Source: Actinomycetota bacterium (GTDB taxonomy: Bacteria > Actinomycetota > Actinomycetes > Propionibacteriales > Propionibacteriaceae). From it: a DNA stretch of 64,000 bases. Positions 49,255 through 58,564 of this stretch are shown here, in pieces; the stretch's first letter is position 1; each line of letters opens with the position of its first letter. A program made the translations under genes and the position numbers. The notes under the pieces are model-generated. The model had not been told where the DNA came from, did not search any database, and saw only the letters and a list, made by a program, of their open reading frames with translations. The DNA is taken from positions 1 through 64,000 of the forward strand of contig JAIUOR010000011.1 in the NCBI GenBank assembly GCA_020161795.1, written 5' to 3'.

Positions 49255-50103
49255 ATGCCGGCGTCGAATCCCCCGGACCCCTCGCCTGATCGGCGGCTGA
49301 CCGAGGCGGAACTGGCCGAGCTCCACGAGATCCTGCTCGGAATGCTCCTCGACGTCGCCGCGGTCTGCGAGGAACTCGCGATCCCGTTCTTCCTCGGCGA
49401 AGGCACCCTGCTGGGAGCGATCCGTCACCGGGGCTTCATTCCCTGGGACGACGACGTCGACCTGCTGATGCGCCGCGACGACTACCGCCGCTTCCTCGCC
49501 GAGGCGCCCGCGCGGCTCGGCCCGCGCTACGAGGTGCAGCATTCGACCACGGTGCCCGGCTACTGGTCGCCGATCATGAAGGTGCGCCTGGTCGACGGAC
49601 CCCAGAAGTTCCGCCAGGGGCACATCGCGCACCTCACCGACCGCAACGGACCGGTGCTGGACATCTTTCCGATGGACTACGTTCCCCGCGACCGCGGCTG
49701 GGCGCTCACGCTCCAGTCGAGCTACCTGCGGTTCCTGCGCAGCACCCTGCTGCAGAAACTCGACTCCCACTCCCCCGACACCCTGGGACGGCGCGCGATG
49801 CGCCTGGCCGGCCGGGCGCTGCCGACCGGATGGATCCACCGCCAGCTGGAATGGGCGTTCACACTGCACGGCGACGACCCGCGGCCCTACCTCGCCACCC
49901 TCTCCAGCTATCAGTCGCTGCGCGCCCAGGTGATGCCTGCCGAGGTCTACGCCGGCACCGCCCTGGTGCCCTTCGAAGGTCACCCCATGCCGGCCCCCCA
50001 GGGCTACGACCGGCTGCTGACCGCGCTGTACGGCGACTACCTCACTCCGCCCCCCGAATCCGAACGCGGCCACCACCACGAGTTCACCACCGGCGATCGC
50101 TAG
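49255..50103 (+). CDS. LicD-family protein, copy 1
   Basis: A 282-aa LicD family protein: FFLGEGTLLGAIRHRGFIPW followed by DDDVDLLMRRDDYRRFL, then KVRLVDGP and DIFPMDYVP, and a C-terminal YDRLLTALYGDYLTPPP. LicD proteins transfer phosphocholine or similar phospho-head-groups from CDP-linked donors onto surface glycans (LPS, teichoic acids). ATG 49255 has GGAAGGGAGG three bases upstream. It is the first gene of the envelope-glycan cluster, and the presence of phosphonate genes suggests CMP-phosphonates as possible donors (inference). Confidence 0.85.
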   Translation: MPASNPPDPSPDRRLTEAELAELHEILLGMLLDVAAVCEELAIPFFLGEGTLLGAIRHRGFIPWDDDVDLLMRRDDYRRFLAEAPARLGPRYEVQHSTTVPGYWSPIMKVRLVDGPQKFRQGHIAHLTDRNGPVLDIFPMDYVPRDRGWALTLQSSYLRFLRSTLLQKLDSHSPDTLGRRAMRLAGRALPTGWIHRQLEWAFTLHGDDPRPYLATLSSYQSLRAQVMPAEVYAGTALVPFEGHPMPAPQGYDRLLTALYGDYLTPPPESERGHHHEFTTGDR

Positions 50104-50265
50104 CGCCGCCCGACGGACGTCCCGCCCGGAGCCCGAGGGTCGGCCGGTCTGGAGCGGGACCGCCCGCTAGAGTCGCTCTCGTGACACACCGCGAGTCAAC
50201 GGCCGCCGGCGGCGCCGACGTCGGGCAGGGCAGCCGGCGCGCGCTCCCCGACCCAGCCCTCTGAC

Positions 50266-51639
50266 ATGGTGACCATGCGACCCGACCTGTTGTTCCCCCG
50301 GTCCTGGGCGACCACGGACGGCATCCACTCCCAGCCGGAGATCCTGGAGTGGGTGGCCCAGCGCAACAGCGCCATCTCGGTGGACATCACCAAGACGACG
50401 CTCGCGCAGACCGGGTGGTTCTACGACGAGGCCACAGGCCAGATCGTGAATCCCGCACGCACCTTCTTCCAGATCTCGGGGTTCCAGACCGACGAGGTCT
50501 GCCAGCCGATGCTCATCCAGGACGAGATCGGCTTCCTGGGCATCATCGCCAAGCCGATCGACGGCGTGCTCCATCTGCTCATGCAGGCGAAGATCGAACC
50601 GGGCAACGTCAACCGGGTCCAGTTGTCTCCGACGATCCAGGCCACGAAGAGCAACTTCACCCAACAGCACGGGGGCGCCCGCCCGGCCTACCTCGACTAC
50701 TTCCTGAACGCGGCGCCGGAGGCCACCGCGGTGGATCAGATCCAGTCCGAGCAGTCCTCCCGATTCCTCGGCAAGCGCAACCGGAACATCGTGGTGTGCC
50801 TGCCGGAGGAGGAGGTCATCGACGAGGGTCCCAACCACCGGTGGCTCACCCTCGGCCAGGTCAAGCAGCTGCTCAAGGTGGACAACCTGGTCAACATGGA
50901 CACCCGGACGGTGCTCTCCTGCCTGCCCTTCCATCTCTACGACGCGGGCCTGGCTACCCTCGACTCACCGCATGACCCGGCACTGGTGCGCTCCATCACG
51001 CACCCCGGCCCCAACCAGTTGCCGCTGATCTTCCGCCACGTCAACGACTACAAGATGTTCCGCGCCAACCCGGGCCGGCTGGTGCCCCTGCTGGGCCTCG
51101 AAGGCTGGACGATGCGCTCCAGCGCCGGGGCGGAGGAGTTCGTGCGCGATCGTCCCCATCCGTTCAAGGTCGTCTTCTGTGACATCTCGATCGAGGGACG
51201 GGAGGTCACCCGCTGGGGCCAACCGCTGTTCGAGGCCGTGGGCATGGCGCACTTCGGCCTGTTCACCGCGGTGCTCGACGGGGTGCGCCACTTCCTGGTG
51301 CGAGCCACCCCGGAGCTGGGCGCCTTCGACTCCATCGAGCTCGGGCCGACCGTGCAGCTGGAGCCCACCCAGGAGCCCGCCGACGAGATCGGACGCGCCT
51401 TCTTCGAACACCTTGCGGATCGCCGCGGCGTGCTCTACGACGTCGTGCTGTCGGAGGAGGGCGGACGGTTCTACCACGAGCAGAACCACAACACGATCAT
51501 CGAGATCGACGCCGCCGAAGCCGGCGACCTCCCACCGGGCTACTTCTGGCTCACCTACCGGACGCTGAGTCAGCTCGTCCAGGTCAACAACTGCCTCAAC
51601 ATCCAGCTGCGCAACCTACTGTCCCTGATGGAGATCTGA
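50266..51639 (+). CDS. NDP-hexose 2,3-dehydratase family protein
   Basis: A 457-aa protein made of two related halves (SVDITKTTLAQTGWFYDEAT ... QPMLIQDEIGFLGIIAKPID and FKVVFCDISIEGREVTRWGQ ... QPLFEAVGMAHFGLFTAVLD). This duplicated fold and the GPTVQLEPTQE / SPTIQATKSNF segments are those of dNDP-4-keto-6-deoxyglucose 2,3-dehydratase (TylX3/EvaA/SpnO type), the first step to 2-deoxysugars. The enzyme is best known from antibiotic sugar pathways. It is coupled (TGATG) to the Gfo/Idh/MocA gene, whose reductase completes the C-2 deoxygenation. Confidence 0.85.
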   Translation: MVTMRPDLLFPRSWATTDGIHSQPEILEWVAQRNSAISVDITKTTLAQTGWFYDEATGQIVNPARTFFQISGFQTDEVCQPMLIQDEIGFLGIIAKPIDGVLHLLMQAKIEPGNVNRVQLSPTIQATKSNFTQQHGGARPAYLDYFLNAAPEATAVDQIQSEQSSRFLGKRNRNIVVCLPEEEVIDEGPNHRWLTLGQVKQLLKVDNLVNMDTRTVLSCLPFHLYDAGLATLDSPHDPALVRSITHPGPNQLPLIFRHVNDYKMFRANPGRLVPLLGLEGWTMRSSAGAEEFVRDRPHPFKVVFCDISIEGREVTRWGQPLFEAVGMAHFGLFTAVLDGVRHFLVRATPELGAFDSIELGPTVQLEPTQEPADEIGRAFFEHLADRRGVLYDVVLSEEGGRFYHEQNHNTIIEIDAAEAGDLPPGYFWLTYRTLSQLVQVNNCLNIQLRNLLSLMEI

Positions 51640-52685
51640 TGCCCGCACTGAGGATCGGGGTTCTCAGCCCCTCCGAAATCGCCTTCCGCCGCTTCCTTCC
51701 CGCGCTGCGCAAGTGCCAGGCGGAGTTCGACTATGTGGGGCTGGCCACGGCCTCGCCCCAGGAGTGGGGCGGACCCGCCGCGGAGGCGGAAGCCGAGGCG
51801 AGCCGCGCGAAGGCGCTCGGCCTCCAGGCCGAGCACGGCGGGCTGCTGTTCGACAGCTACGCGGAGTTGTTGGAAAGCGACGTCGACTGCGTGTACGTGC
51901 CGCTGCCACCAGCCCTCCACTACCGCTGGGGACGGCTGGGGCTGGAGCACGGCAAGCACGTCCTGCTGGAGAAGCCGTCGACCACTGCCCCGGCTGACAC
52001 GTCCGCGCTGGTCGACCTCGCCCGCGCCAACGGTCTCGCCCTCCACGAGAACTACATGTTCCAGTACCACAGCCAGCTGGAGACGATCCGGCAGGAGATC
52101 GCCCAGGGAACCATCGGCGAGGTACGGCTCATCCAGATCCAGTTCGGCTTCCCGTTCCGCGGGGTGAACGACTTCCGGTACAACCCTGCGCTCGGCGGTG
52201 GCGCGCTGCTCGACTGCGGCGGCTACACGATCAAGCTGGCCACCATGCTCCTCGGCGATTCGGCGCGGGTGACGACGTCCACCCTCGGCTCCGCCCGCGG
52301 CCTGCCGGTGGACGTCTACGGTCACGCGACGCTGGTCAACGACGCCGGGCTGACCGCCCAGGTCTCCTTCGGAATGGACAACGACTACCGCTGCAACCTG
52401 GATGTCTGGGGTTCGCAGGGCAGGCTGTTCACCGACCGCGTCCTCACCGCCCCCGACGGCTTCGAGCCGACGCTGACCATCCGCTCCGCCTCCGGCGACG
52501 AGACCCGCACCCTCGCCGACGACGACTCCTTCCGGAAATCCATACTGGCCTTCCGCGCGGCCATCGACTCGGCCGAGGCACGCGAGCGGGCCTACGCCGC
52601 GATGCTGACCCAGTCGCGTCTGGTCGACGAGGTGAGCGCGGCCGCCGCCCCACCCCGACCGCCTGCCGACCGGCCGGCGGAGTGA
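51639..52685 (+). CDS. Gfo/Idh/MocA oxidoreductase, probable NDP-hexose 3-ketoreductase
   Basis: A 348-aa oxidoreductase: Rossmann N-terminus LRIGVLSPSEIAFRRFLPAL, VYVPLPPALHYRW, the EKP motif LEKPSTTAPAD, and FRYNPALGGGALLDCGGYTI. In deoxysugar pathways this family (SpnN, OleW, TylC1-like) reduces the 3-keto intermediate left by the 2,3-dehydratase. ATG 51639 shares one base with the previous stop, so the two are co-translated. The exact stereochemistry cannot be read from the sequence. Confidence 0.82.
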   Translation: MPALRIGVLSPSEIAFRRFLPALRKCQAEFDYVGLATASPQEWGGPAAEAEAEASRAKALGLQAEHGGLLFDSYAELLESDVDCVYVPLPPALHYRWGRLGLEHGKHVLLEKPSTTAPADTSALVDLARANGLALHENYMFQYHSQLETIRQEIAQGTIGEVRLIQIQFGFPFRGVNDFRYNPALGGGALLDCGGYTIKLATMLLGDSARVTTSTLGSARGLPVDVYGHATLVNDAGLTAQVSFGMDNDYRCNLDVWGSQGRLFTDRVLTAPDGFEPTLTIRSASGDETRTLADDDSFRKSILAFRAAIDSAEARERAYAAMLTQSRLVDEVSAAAAPPRPPADRPAE

Positions 52686-52823
52686 CACCGACGAAGCCCA
52701 GGTCAGCCGTCCTCGGAGAAATTGCGGGCCTCTCGGGGGCGCGACTATCGTCGTGCGGGGCGAAGCGCGGCGCCTCAGCCGACTCCGGCGGTTCGTCCTC
52801 CGGATTGAAGGAGAGGTCGTCCG

Positions 52824-53933
52824 TTGTCACCTGAGCCCATCCACGTCGTCCGGCCCTTCCTGCCGCCACTTGCCGAGTACGTCCAGGAGCTGGAGAGCAT
52901 CTGGGAGACGCACCACCTGACCCACTCCGGCCCCAAGCACCAGGCCCTCACCGCGGCCCTGGCCGACTACCTGAGCGTGCCTCAGGTCTCGTTGTTCGCC
53001 AACGGCCATCTGGCCCTGGAGGCCGCGCTGCAGACGCTGGGAGTGACCGGCGAGGTGATCACGACGCCCTTCACCTTCGCCTCCACGACGCAGGCGATCG
53101 TCCACTCGGGCGCCACCCCGGTGTTCTGCGACATCACCGCCGACTCCTACGTCATGGATCCCGAACTCATCGAGTCGCTCATCACCGACCGGACCTCGGC
53201 GATCCTGCCGGTGCACGTCTACGGCAACCTGTGCGATCACGCCCGGATCCAGGAGATCGCGGACGCCCACGGGCTGAAGGTCATCTACGACGCCGCCCAT
53301 GCGTTCGGGGTGACCAAGGACGGCATCGGTGTCGGCAGCTACGGCGACGTCTCGATGTTCAGCTTCCACGCCACCAAGGTGTTCCACACCATCGAGGGCG
53401 GCGGCCTGACCTTCGCCGATGAGCGGCTGTCCCAGGAGTTCGCCGCCTGGCGCCAGTTCGGCCAGTACGGCAAGGAGGATTCGGGGGCCATCGGCACGAA
53501 CGCGAAGCTCACCGAGTTCGGCGCCGCCATGGGCCTGGTCAACCTCCGCCACATCGACGCCACGATCGAAGCCCGCCGTCAGCTGACGCTGCGCTACCGA
53601 GAGCACCTGGCCTCCGTCCCCGGGCTGTCACTCGGTGAGGACATCCCCGGGATCCGGCACAACTACGCCTACCTGCCGGTGGTGTTCGACCCCGAGGAGT
53701 TCGGGCGTTCCCGCGACGATGTCCTGCGGGATCTCGCGGACAACGACATCTACGCGCGACGCTACTTCCATCCGCTGACGTCACAGTTCTCGGTGTTCGA
53801 GGGCAGGTTCCCCGCCGAGCAGACACCGGTCGCCGCCGGTATCGCCGATCGGGTGCTCACGCTTCCGCTTTACGCCGGGCTCCCGGCGTCCGAGGTCGAT
53901 CGCATCTGCGAAGTGGTGCTCGCCGGCCGCTGA
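52824..53933 (+). CDS. DegT/DnrJ/EryC1-family sugar aminotransferase
   Basis: A 369-aa PLP enzyme: NGHLALEAALQTLGVTGEVI, TTPFTFASTTQAI, ILPVHVYGNLCDH, DAAHAFGVTK and the PLP-lysine motif SFHATKVFHTIEGGG (Lys present, hence an aminotransferase and not a dehydrase). It aminates a keto-hexose, here probably NDP-4-keto-2,3,6- or 2,6-dideoxyhexose. TTG 52824 has AAGGAGAGG seven bases upstream. It lies 139 bp after the reductase and convergent with licD copy 2. Confidence 0.88.
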   Translation: MSPEPIHVVRPFLPPLAEYVQELESIWETHHLTHSGPKHQALTAALADYLSVPQVSLFANGHLALEAALQTLGVTGEVITTPFTFASTTQAIVHSGATPVFCDITADSYVMDPELIESLITDRTSAILPVHVYGNLCDHARIQEIADAHGLKVIYDAAHAFGVTKDGIGVGSYGDVSMFSFHATKVFHTIEGGGLTFADERLSQEFAAWRQFGQYGKEDSGAIGTNAKLTEFGAAMGLVNLRHIDATIEARRQLTLRYREHLASVPGLSLGEDIPGIRHNYAYLPVVFDPEEFGRSRDDVLRDLADNDIYARRYFHPLTSQFSVFEGRFPAEQTPVAAGIADRVLTLPLYAGLPASEVDRICEVVLAGR

Positions 53934-53988
53934 TTCGCCCGCCCGCTACCGGGCAGTGAGCGCGGGAGCCCTGCCCGCACACTGGAGG

Positions 53989-54993
53989 TCAGACGTCGTC
54001 CCCGTCGGCGCGCTCGCCGATCCCGTCGACATCCAGACCCTCGTCACCGGTGTCGGCACCCGCCAGGTCGGGCCCGGCCTCCTCCAGGGCGACGGAAGGA
54101 TCGGGATCCTGCGCGGTGGGCTCGAGCGCACCCTCCGGCGAATCCCCCTCCTCGAAGAACTCCACCGACTCGAAGTGCGGCTGACGGTCCTCCAACGGGG
54201 GCAGTGACATGAAGTCCCCGTACATCGAGCGCAACACACCCTCGGGGTTGTTCGGCGTATTGACCTGCATACCCTCGAAGAGCGGCCCATCGGTCCGGAT
54301 CGGATACATGTCGTCGTAGCGGAATGATCGCTCGATGATCGTCCCCGGTGCGGCGATCAGGAGCTTCTCCTTCCCCTGGCTCCGCTTCAGCTTGTGATAG
54401 CCGAGCTGGATCCGGTGCTTCACCTCGGCAGCGGCGAAGCGCGGGAAGTCGGCCAGCCGTTGCCGGCCCCGCAGTGCGAAGTGCGCGTCCCTCGACTTCT
54501 CCAGGCTCGCCGCCAACTCCTTGACTCTGGGGCCGTGCCGATACTTGCCGGCGGTGGTCGGGACCACCCTGATCAAGTCGATGCAGACGCCGTGGTACTT
54601 GAACTTGCGATCGATCTTCCACATCGATTCCAGGGTGAACGTGCTCAGATCCCGCACCTTCACCCAGGTGACCCAGTACACCGGGTCGTTCCGCCTGTTG
54701 TGCAGCAGCAGATCGCCGGGCAGCTCACGCCGCAGGTGCAGGATCGCCCTCCCGTAGTCGCTGCTCATGATGAAGAGATCGATGTCGTCGTCCCAGGGGA
54801 TGTAGCCCGAATGCCGGATCTGCCCCAGCAGGGATCCATAGCCCAGGGTGTAGGCGATGTTGTGCCGATCCAGTACCGCTGCGATCTTGCGGTACATCTC
54901 GATGCTCTTGGCCTGCACCTTGTGGAGGTCATCGAGGGTGTAGGTCTGCGAGACGAAGAACTCGATCTCGCCCTCGCGCTCAAGAATGCTCAT
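53989..54993 (-). CDS. LicD-family protein, copy 2
   Basis: A 334-aa LicD family protein: YTLGYGSLLGQIRHSGYIPW followed by DDDIDLFIMSSDYGRAIL, WVTWVKVRDLSTFTLES, and GVCIDLIRVVPTTAGKY. The C-terminal 60 residues are an acidic, low-complexity tail (PEGALEPTAQDPDPSVALEE) not seen in typical LicD. It differs clearly from copy 1, so it probably serves another acceptor or donor. ATG 54993 overlaps the upstream fusion gene stop by 4 bp (ATGA). Confidence 0.85.
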   Translation of the reverse strand: MSILEREGEIEFFVSQTYTLDDLHKVQAKSIEMYRKIAAVLDRHNIAYTLGYGSLLGQIRHSGYIPWDDDIDLFIMSSDYGRAILHLRRELPGDLLLHNRRNDPVYWVTWVKVRDLSTFTLESMWKIDRKFKYHGVCIDLIRVVPTTAGKYRHGPRVKELAASLEKSRDAHFALRGRQRLADFPRFAAAEVKHRIQLGYHKLKRSQGKEKLLIAAPGTIIERSFRYDDMYPIRTDGPLFEGMQVNTPNNPEGVLRSMYGDFMSLPPLEDRQPHFESVEFFEEGDSPEGALEPTAQDPDPSVALEEAGPDLAGADTGDEGLDVDGIGERADGDDV

Positions 54994-57263
54994 CGAACCG
55001 GGGCCCCCTTCAACCAGGTGTTCACGGCGTGAAGAACCGCCTCCGGCGAGCCCTCGTCCGGAGCCAGGGTGATGCCGAAGCGCGCCTCGATCGCGGCGGC
55101 GTTCTCCGGCAGCGAGGGCTCGGCGTCCATCCTCTCGACCACGCTGGTGAGGGCCTCCATCCAGTCGTCGGCCACCGGGCCGGGGAGCAACTCCAGCAAC
55201 TCGCCGTCACCGGCCAGCAACTCCATCGACCGCTCCTTGCCCGCGGTGCACACCGATACCGGGACGCCGGCGCGTACCAACCCGTAGCTCAGCGGGTCCA
55301 CGCCGCAGACCGCACCCGCGAACCTCGCCAGCAGCGCGTGGATGTCGAAGGGCTTGAGCAACTGGATGTGCTCACGGTCGGCCACCCGTTCCTGGATCAA
55401 CGAGTGGAACCGCTCCGCGGCCGGCAGGTAGAGGTCGAGCACGAAGCCGTGCTCCCGCGCCAGCTCGTCGATCGCGTCGACGTTACCGATCAGCCACATG
55501 ACGACGGACTCGGCCTGGGCGAAGGAGAGACCGCCCGGGCTGAACAGGAGGTGCCGCCGCCCCACCGGCGTCAGCGACTCCGGAATGGCCAGCAACCGCG
55601 GCTCGGTGGCCACCTGCACGACCTCGGCGGCAGCTTCGGTCAGGCGTAGCTGCTCGGCCAACGCACCCGAGTCGGTGATCACCAGGTTCGACGCGGTGCG
55701 CCAGTCCATCGGCGAATCCTCGGCCCGCTCGGCCGGATCCGACTCGACCCGGGTCTCGATGGCGGCGAAGGGCATCAGGTGCTCGCCGTTGTGGAAGTAG
55801 CGATTGTCCGGAACCCGCACCACGCGCGACGCGGCGTTGAAGCCCCGCATCTCGAAGATGTCACTGCGCAGCGACTCGCAGAAGAGCACCTCTGCCCGGG
55901 ACAGCAGCGACACCGACCGGCTCGTCTTGAGCAGGCAGACCGGCAGGCCCTCCGAGTTGAGCAACCTCTCCACGGTGGCGCTTCTGGTGAGCCAGTAGGC
56001 GCGGATGTCCGGGTGATTGGCGACGACGTACTCGTACAGGCTTCGCACGTTGCCGCGATAGGAGACCTTGTCATCGCACATGAACAGCCAGAGCCCGGGC
56101 TTCTTCGGCCGGGCGGCCAGGCGATCGTAGTCGGTGACCCGGTTGCGCCGCGCCGCCTGGCGCTTGTTCAGCAGCCGGCGGTACGGGACGACCGTCATCG
56201 CCTCGGCCAGGGACTGATCCCGTAGCCCCGCGGGATCCGTGCCATAGAGCCGGCCGATCAGGCGGTACCGCAGCCGTGAGGTCTGGGCATAGTCGACCAC
56301 CATCAGTTCGAAGGCCAGCGGATGCCGGGCGATGACCTCGGTGATGGATGACTTGTTGTCGGATCTGACGGCGTGGGCGAGGTAGTTGCGCATCTCAGTG
56401 ACCATGCGCGCCCGGATCTCCTTGGCGCAGTAGTCGCCGTAGTTCTCCCGGAAGTGGACCGCCAGGCCCTCCAGCACGACCAGCCAATCCTCGCGGGTGG
56501 CGAGGTGGTGACTGCGCTCGGAGTTGTTCATGATCGCACCACCGGCGTGGCGGCGGTACACCCCCATGACGTCCGGCAGGAAGCCCAGCAACCCGCGGCC
56601 GATCTGCATCATCATGATCGGGTGGTCGCCGAAGATCGTCTGGTAGTACCAGTCCGGGATCTCCAGGTCGTAGTTCCACTTGAAGAACATCGAACTGGTG
56701 TGGGCGGGGCCGTATCGGACGTAGTAGCCCATCCGCATGGCCCGCACCGACTGGTCGTAGCCGGGGATGGAGTAGGGGATCAGCCGCCGTCCGTCCGCAT
56801 CCGGCAGGAAGTAGGAGGTCAGGTACCAGTCGTCGTCGGAGATGATCTCGGTGTTGTGGATGCAGCCCGACAGTTCCGGATTCGCCTCCATGTGGTCGTA
56901 CTGCTTCTGGAGCTTGTACTCGTCGGTCCAGTAGTCATCCCCCTCACAGAAGGCGATGTACTTCGTCCCGGCACGCTGGCACATGTCGATCAGGTTGCGC
57001 TGGGCTCCCATGTTCGTCTCCCGGATGAACGGGATGACCACACCGGGGTACTTCGCGGCGTACTCGCGGATGATGTCGGCAGTACCGTCCGGGCCGCAGT
57101 CCTCGCCGACGAAGATCTGGTAGCGGAAGGTCGTCCTCTGCATCAGAAAGCTGTCGAGAGCCTCGCGGATGTAGTCCTCGTGCTTATAGGTGATGCAGAC
57201 GACCGTCACTTCCGGCGTTGACGCCGAATCCGGGCTGACGCTCGACACGTTCTGCGCTGACAC
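54990..57263 (-). CDS. glycosyltransferase family 2 fused to TagF-like region
   Basis: A protein of about 757 aa in two parts. N-terminal GT2 domain: TVVCITYKHEDYIREALDSF, FVGEDCGPDGTADII and FCEGDDYWTDEYKLQKQ (metal-binding DD). C-terminal part from about residue 390: WLFMCDDKVSYRGNVRSLYE, YWLTRSATVERLL and SLLSRAEVLFCES, as in the N-terminal half of CDP-glycerol glycerophosphotransferases (TagB/TagF). The TDYSS-type catalytic region appears degenerate (VDPLSYGLVRAGVPVSV). GTG 57263 is chosen because GGAG lies eight bases upstream; TTG 57287 is in frame. Envelope polymer synthesis is likely. Confidence 0.75.
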   Translation of the reverse strand: MSAQNVSSVSPDSASTPEVTVVCITYKHEDYIREALDSFLMQRTTFRYQIFVGEDCGPDGTADIIREYAAKYPGVVIPFIRETNMGAQRNLIDMCQRAGTKYIAFCEGDDYWTDEYKLQKQYDHMEANPELSGCIHNTEIISDDDWYLTSYFLPDADGRRLIPYSIPGYDQSVRAMRMGYYVRYGPAHTSSMFFKWNYDLEIPDWYYQTIFGDHPIMMMQIGRGLLGFLPDVMGVYRRHAGGAIMNNSERSHHLATREDWLVVLEGLAVHFRENYGDYCAKEIRARMVTEMRNYLAHAVRSDNKSSITEVIARHPLAFELMVVDYAQTSRLRYRLIGRLYGTDPAGLRDQSLAEAMTVVPYRRLLNKRQAARRNRVTDYDRLAARPKKPGLWLFMCDDKVSYRGNVRSLYEYVVANHPDIRAYWLTRSATVERLLNSEGLPVCLLKTSRSVSLLSRAEVLFCESLRSDIFEMRGFNAASRVVRVPDNRYFHNGEHLMPFAAIETRVESDPAERAEDSPMDWRTASNLVITDSGALAEQLRLTEAAAEVVQVATEPRLLAIPESLTPVGRRHLLFSPGGLSFAQAESVVMWLIGNVDAIDELAREHGFVLDLYLPAAERFHSLIQERVADREHIQLLKPFDIHALLARFAGAVCGVDPLSYGLVRAGVPVSVCTAGKERSMELLAGDGELLELLPGPVADDWMEALTSVVERMDAEPSLPENAAAIEARFGITLAPDEGSPEAVLHAVNTWLKGAPVR

Positions 57264-57274
57264 CGCAACCACTC

Positions 57275-58564
57275 CTACAGTCTCCAATCAAGCAGCGACT
57301 CGACCGCATCCACATCGAACACCTTGGCGCCCGTGTTGTGGAGGACATCCGCCCGTTCGCTGAAGGCGTCATCGATGAACACCGCATCCGCACGGTCGAC
57401 ATAATGGCTCTTGGGCGAACCATCGGTGATGTGCACAATCCTGGTGAACAACTCCTTGCTGATCGCATGCCGGGCCAGGCTCTGGTCCAACTCCTGCGCG
57501 TGCCGCGTCAGCAGGACTATCTCCTTTCCAGCCGACCGGGCCTGGTAGAGGAACGCCATGGTCTTCACGTTCACCCGCCCGTCGACCACGAGCGTGTCAT
57601 CGAAGTCGACGTAAACCACGCTGTAGTCGAACCCCAGTTCGTGGCGATTGATCAATGCCCGGTCGACAGTGGCCGCGAAGCCGTTGTCCAGGATCTCCAC
57701 ATCGTGCCCGAGGCGATCCAGAACGGTCAGCATCGGCAGATTGACGCCGCGATTGCGATAGAGATTCATTGTGCCGGCCACCCGCGGGCCGATCTCCAGG
57801 AGTTTGTACCGGCCGTCGGCTGCTTCCTTCACCTGGAAGAACCACTGGCCGCGGAACTGCAGGGTGCTGCTGATGCTGGCGGCGATGTTCCTGATCTCGT
57901 CCGTCAACTCGATCGTGGACGAGGACACCGCGATCCCGCCCTTGATCCGGCTCCGCACCCTGGGGCCGGTGAACAGCAGCCGGCCGTGCCGGTCGGTGAA
58001 GCAGTCGACCGTGAGCTCGGCGCCCGGCAGCAACTCGACCGCGATCAATCCGGGGTCGGCCGCGAGACGCCGCTCGAGATCGTCGAGGTCGTGCGCGACG
58101 GCCACCCCTCGGGAACCGTACCCGGCGTCGGGCTTGAGGAAGATCGGGAAGTCATCGGCCTGCGCGGTCGCCGGGGTGAAGAGCCTGGGCACGAAGTCGA
58201 ACTCCGCAAGCGCCTCATAGGTCTTGGACTTGTAGCGGGTGACCAGATTCACCTCGGCGCTCGAGCCGATCACCTCGGCTCCGCCGAGATCCGCCGGCGT
58301 CAGCCCGGCCAGTGCCTCGAGCAGACTGTCGAAGGCCGGGTAGATGAGGTCGATCTCCCACTTGGCCACCACCCGGCGCAGTTCGTCCAGAAACTGCTCC
58401 TCGCCGACGAAGGCATCGATCTGCTCGTAGTTGCGATAGACGAACCTGCCGTGATCGGGAACCGAGGAGGCGCCGACCAGGGTGAGGTTCTTTCCGTACT
58501 GGAGCGCGTTGTGAATCTCCAGGCCGATCTCAGAACCGCAGGGGAAGACCAGGATGTTCGTCAC
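57275..58564 (-). CDS. ATP-grasp / HAD-like fusion protein
   Basis: A 429-aa fusion. Residues about 1-290 form a pre-ATP-grasp and ATP-grasp ligase: [53 protein letters not shown] and [19 protein letters not shown] with Mg-ligand Glu and Asn. Residues about 315-429 form a HAD-type domain with DxDxT (Asp320, Asp322, Thr324 in [11 protein letters not shown]), [13 protein letters not shown] and [16 protein letters not shown]-grasp would join a carboxylate to an amine, and HAD would remove a phosphate. GTG 58564 overlaps the rmlA stop (GTGA). The substrate is unknown. Confidence 0.75.
   Translation of the reverse strand: MTNILVFPCGSEIGLEIHNALQYGKNLTLVGASSVPDHGRFVYRNYEQIDAFVGEEQFLDELRRVVAKWEIDLIYPAFDSLLEALAGLTPADLGGAEVIGSSAEVNLVTRYKSKTYEALAEFDFVPRLFTPATAQADDFPIFLKPDAGYGSRGVAVAHDLDDLERRLAADPGLIAVELLPGAELTVDCFTDRHGRLLFTGPRVRSRIKGGIAVSSSTIELTDEIRNIAASISSTLQFRGQWFFQVKEAADGRYKLLEIGPRVAGTMNLYRNRGVNLPMLTVLDRLGHDVEILDNGFAATVDRALINRHELGFDYSVVYVDFDDTLVVDGRVNVKTMAFLYQARSAGKEIVLLTRHAQELDQSLARHAISKELFTRIVHITDGSPKSHYVDRADAVFIDDAFSERADVLHNTGAKVFDVDAVESLLDWRL

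Noticed and set aside
52824-53933. Pyridoxamine-dependent 3-dehydrase (ColD/SpnQ type)
   Set aside because: The PLP motif carries Lys (SFHATK), whereas the dehydrases have His at that place, so an aminotransferase is the better call.
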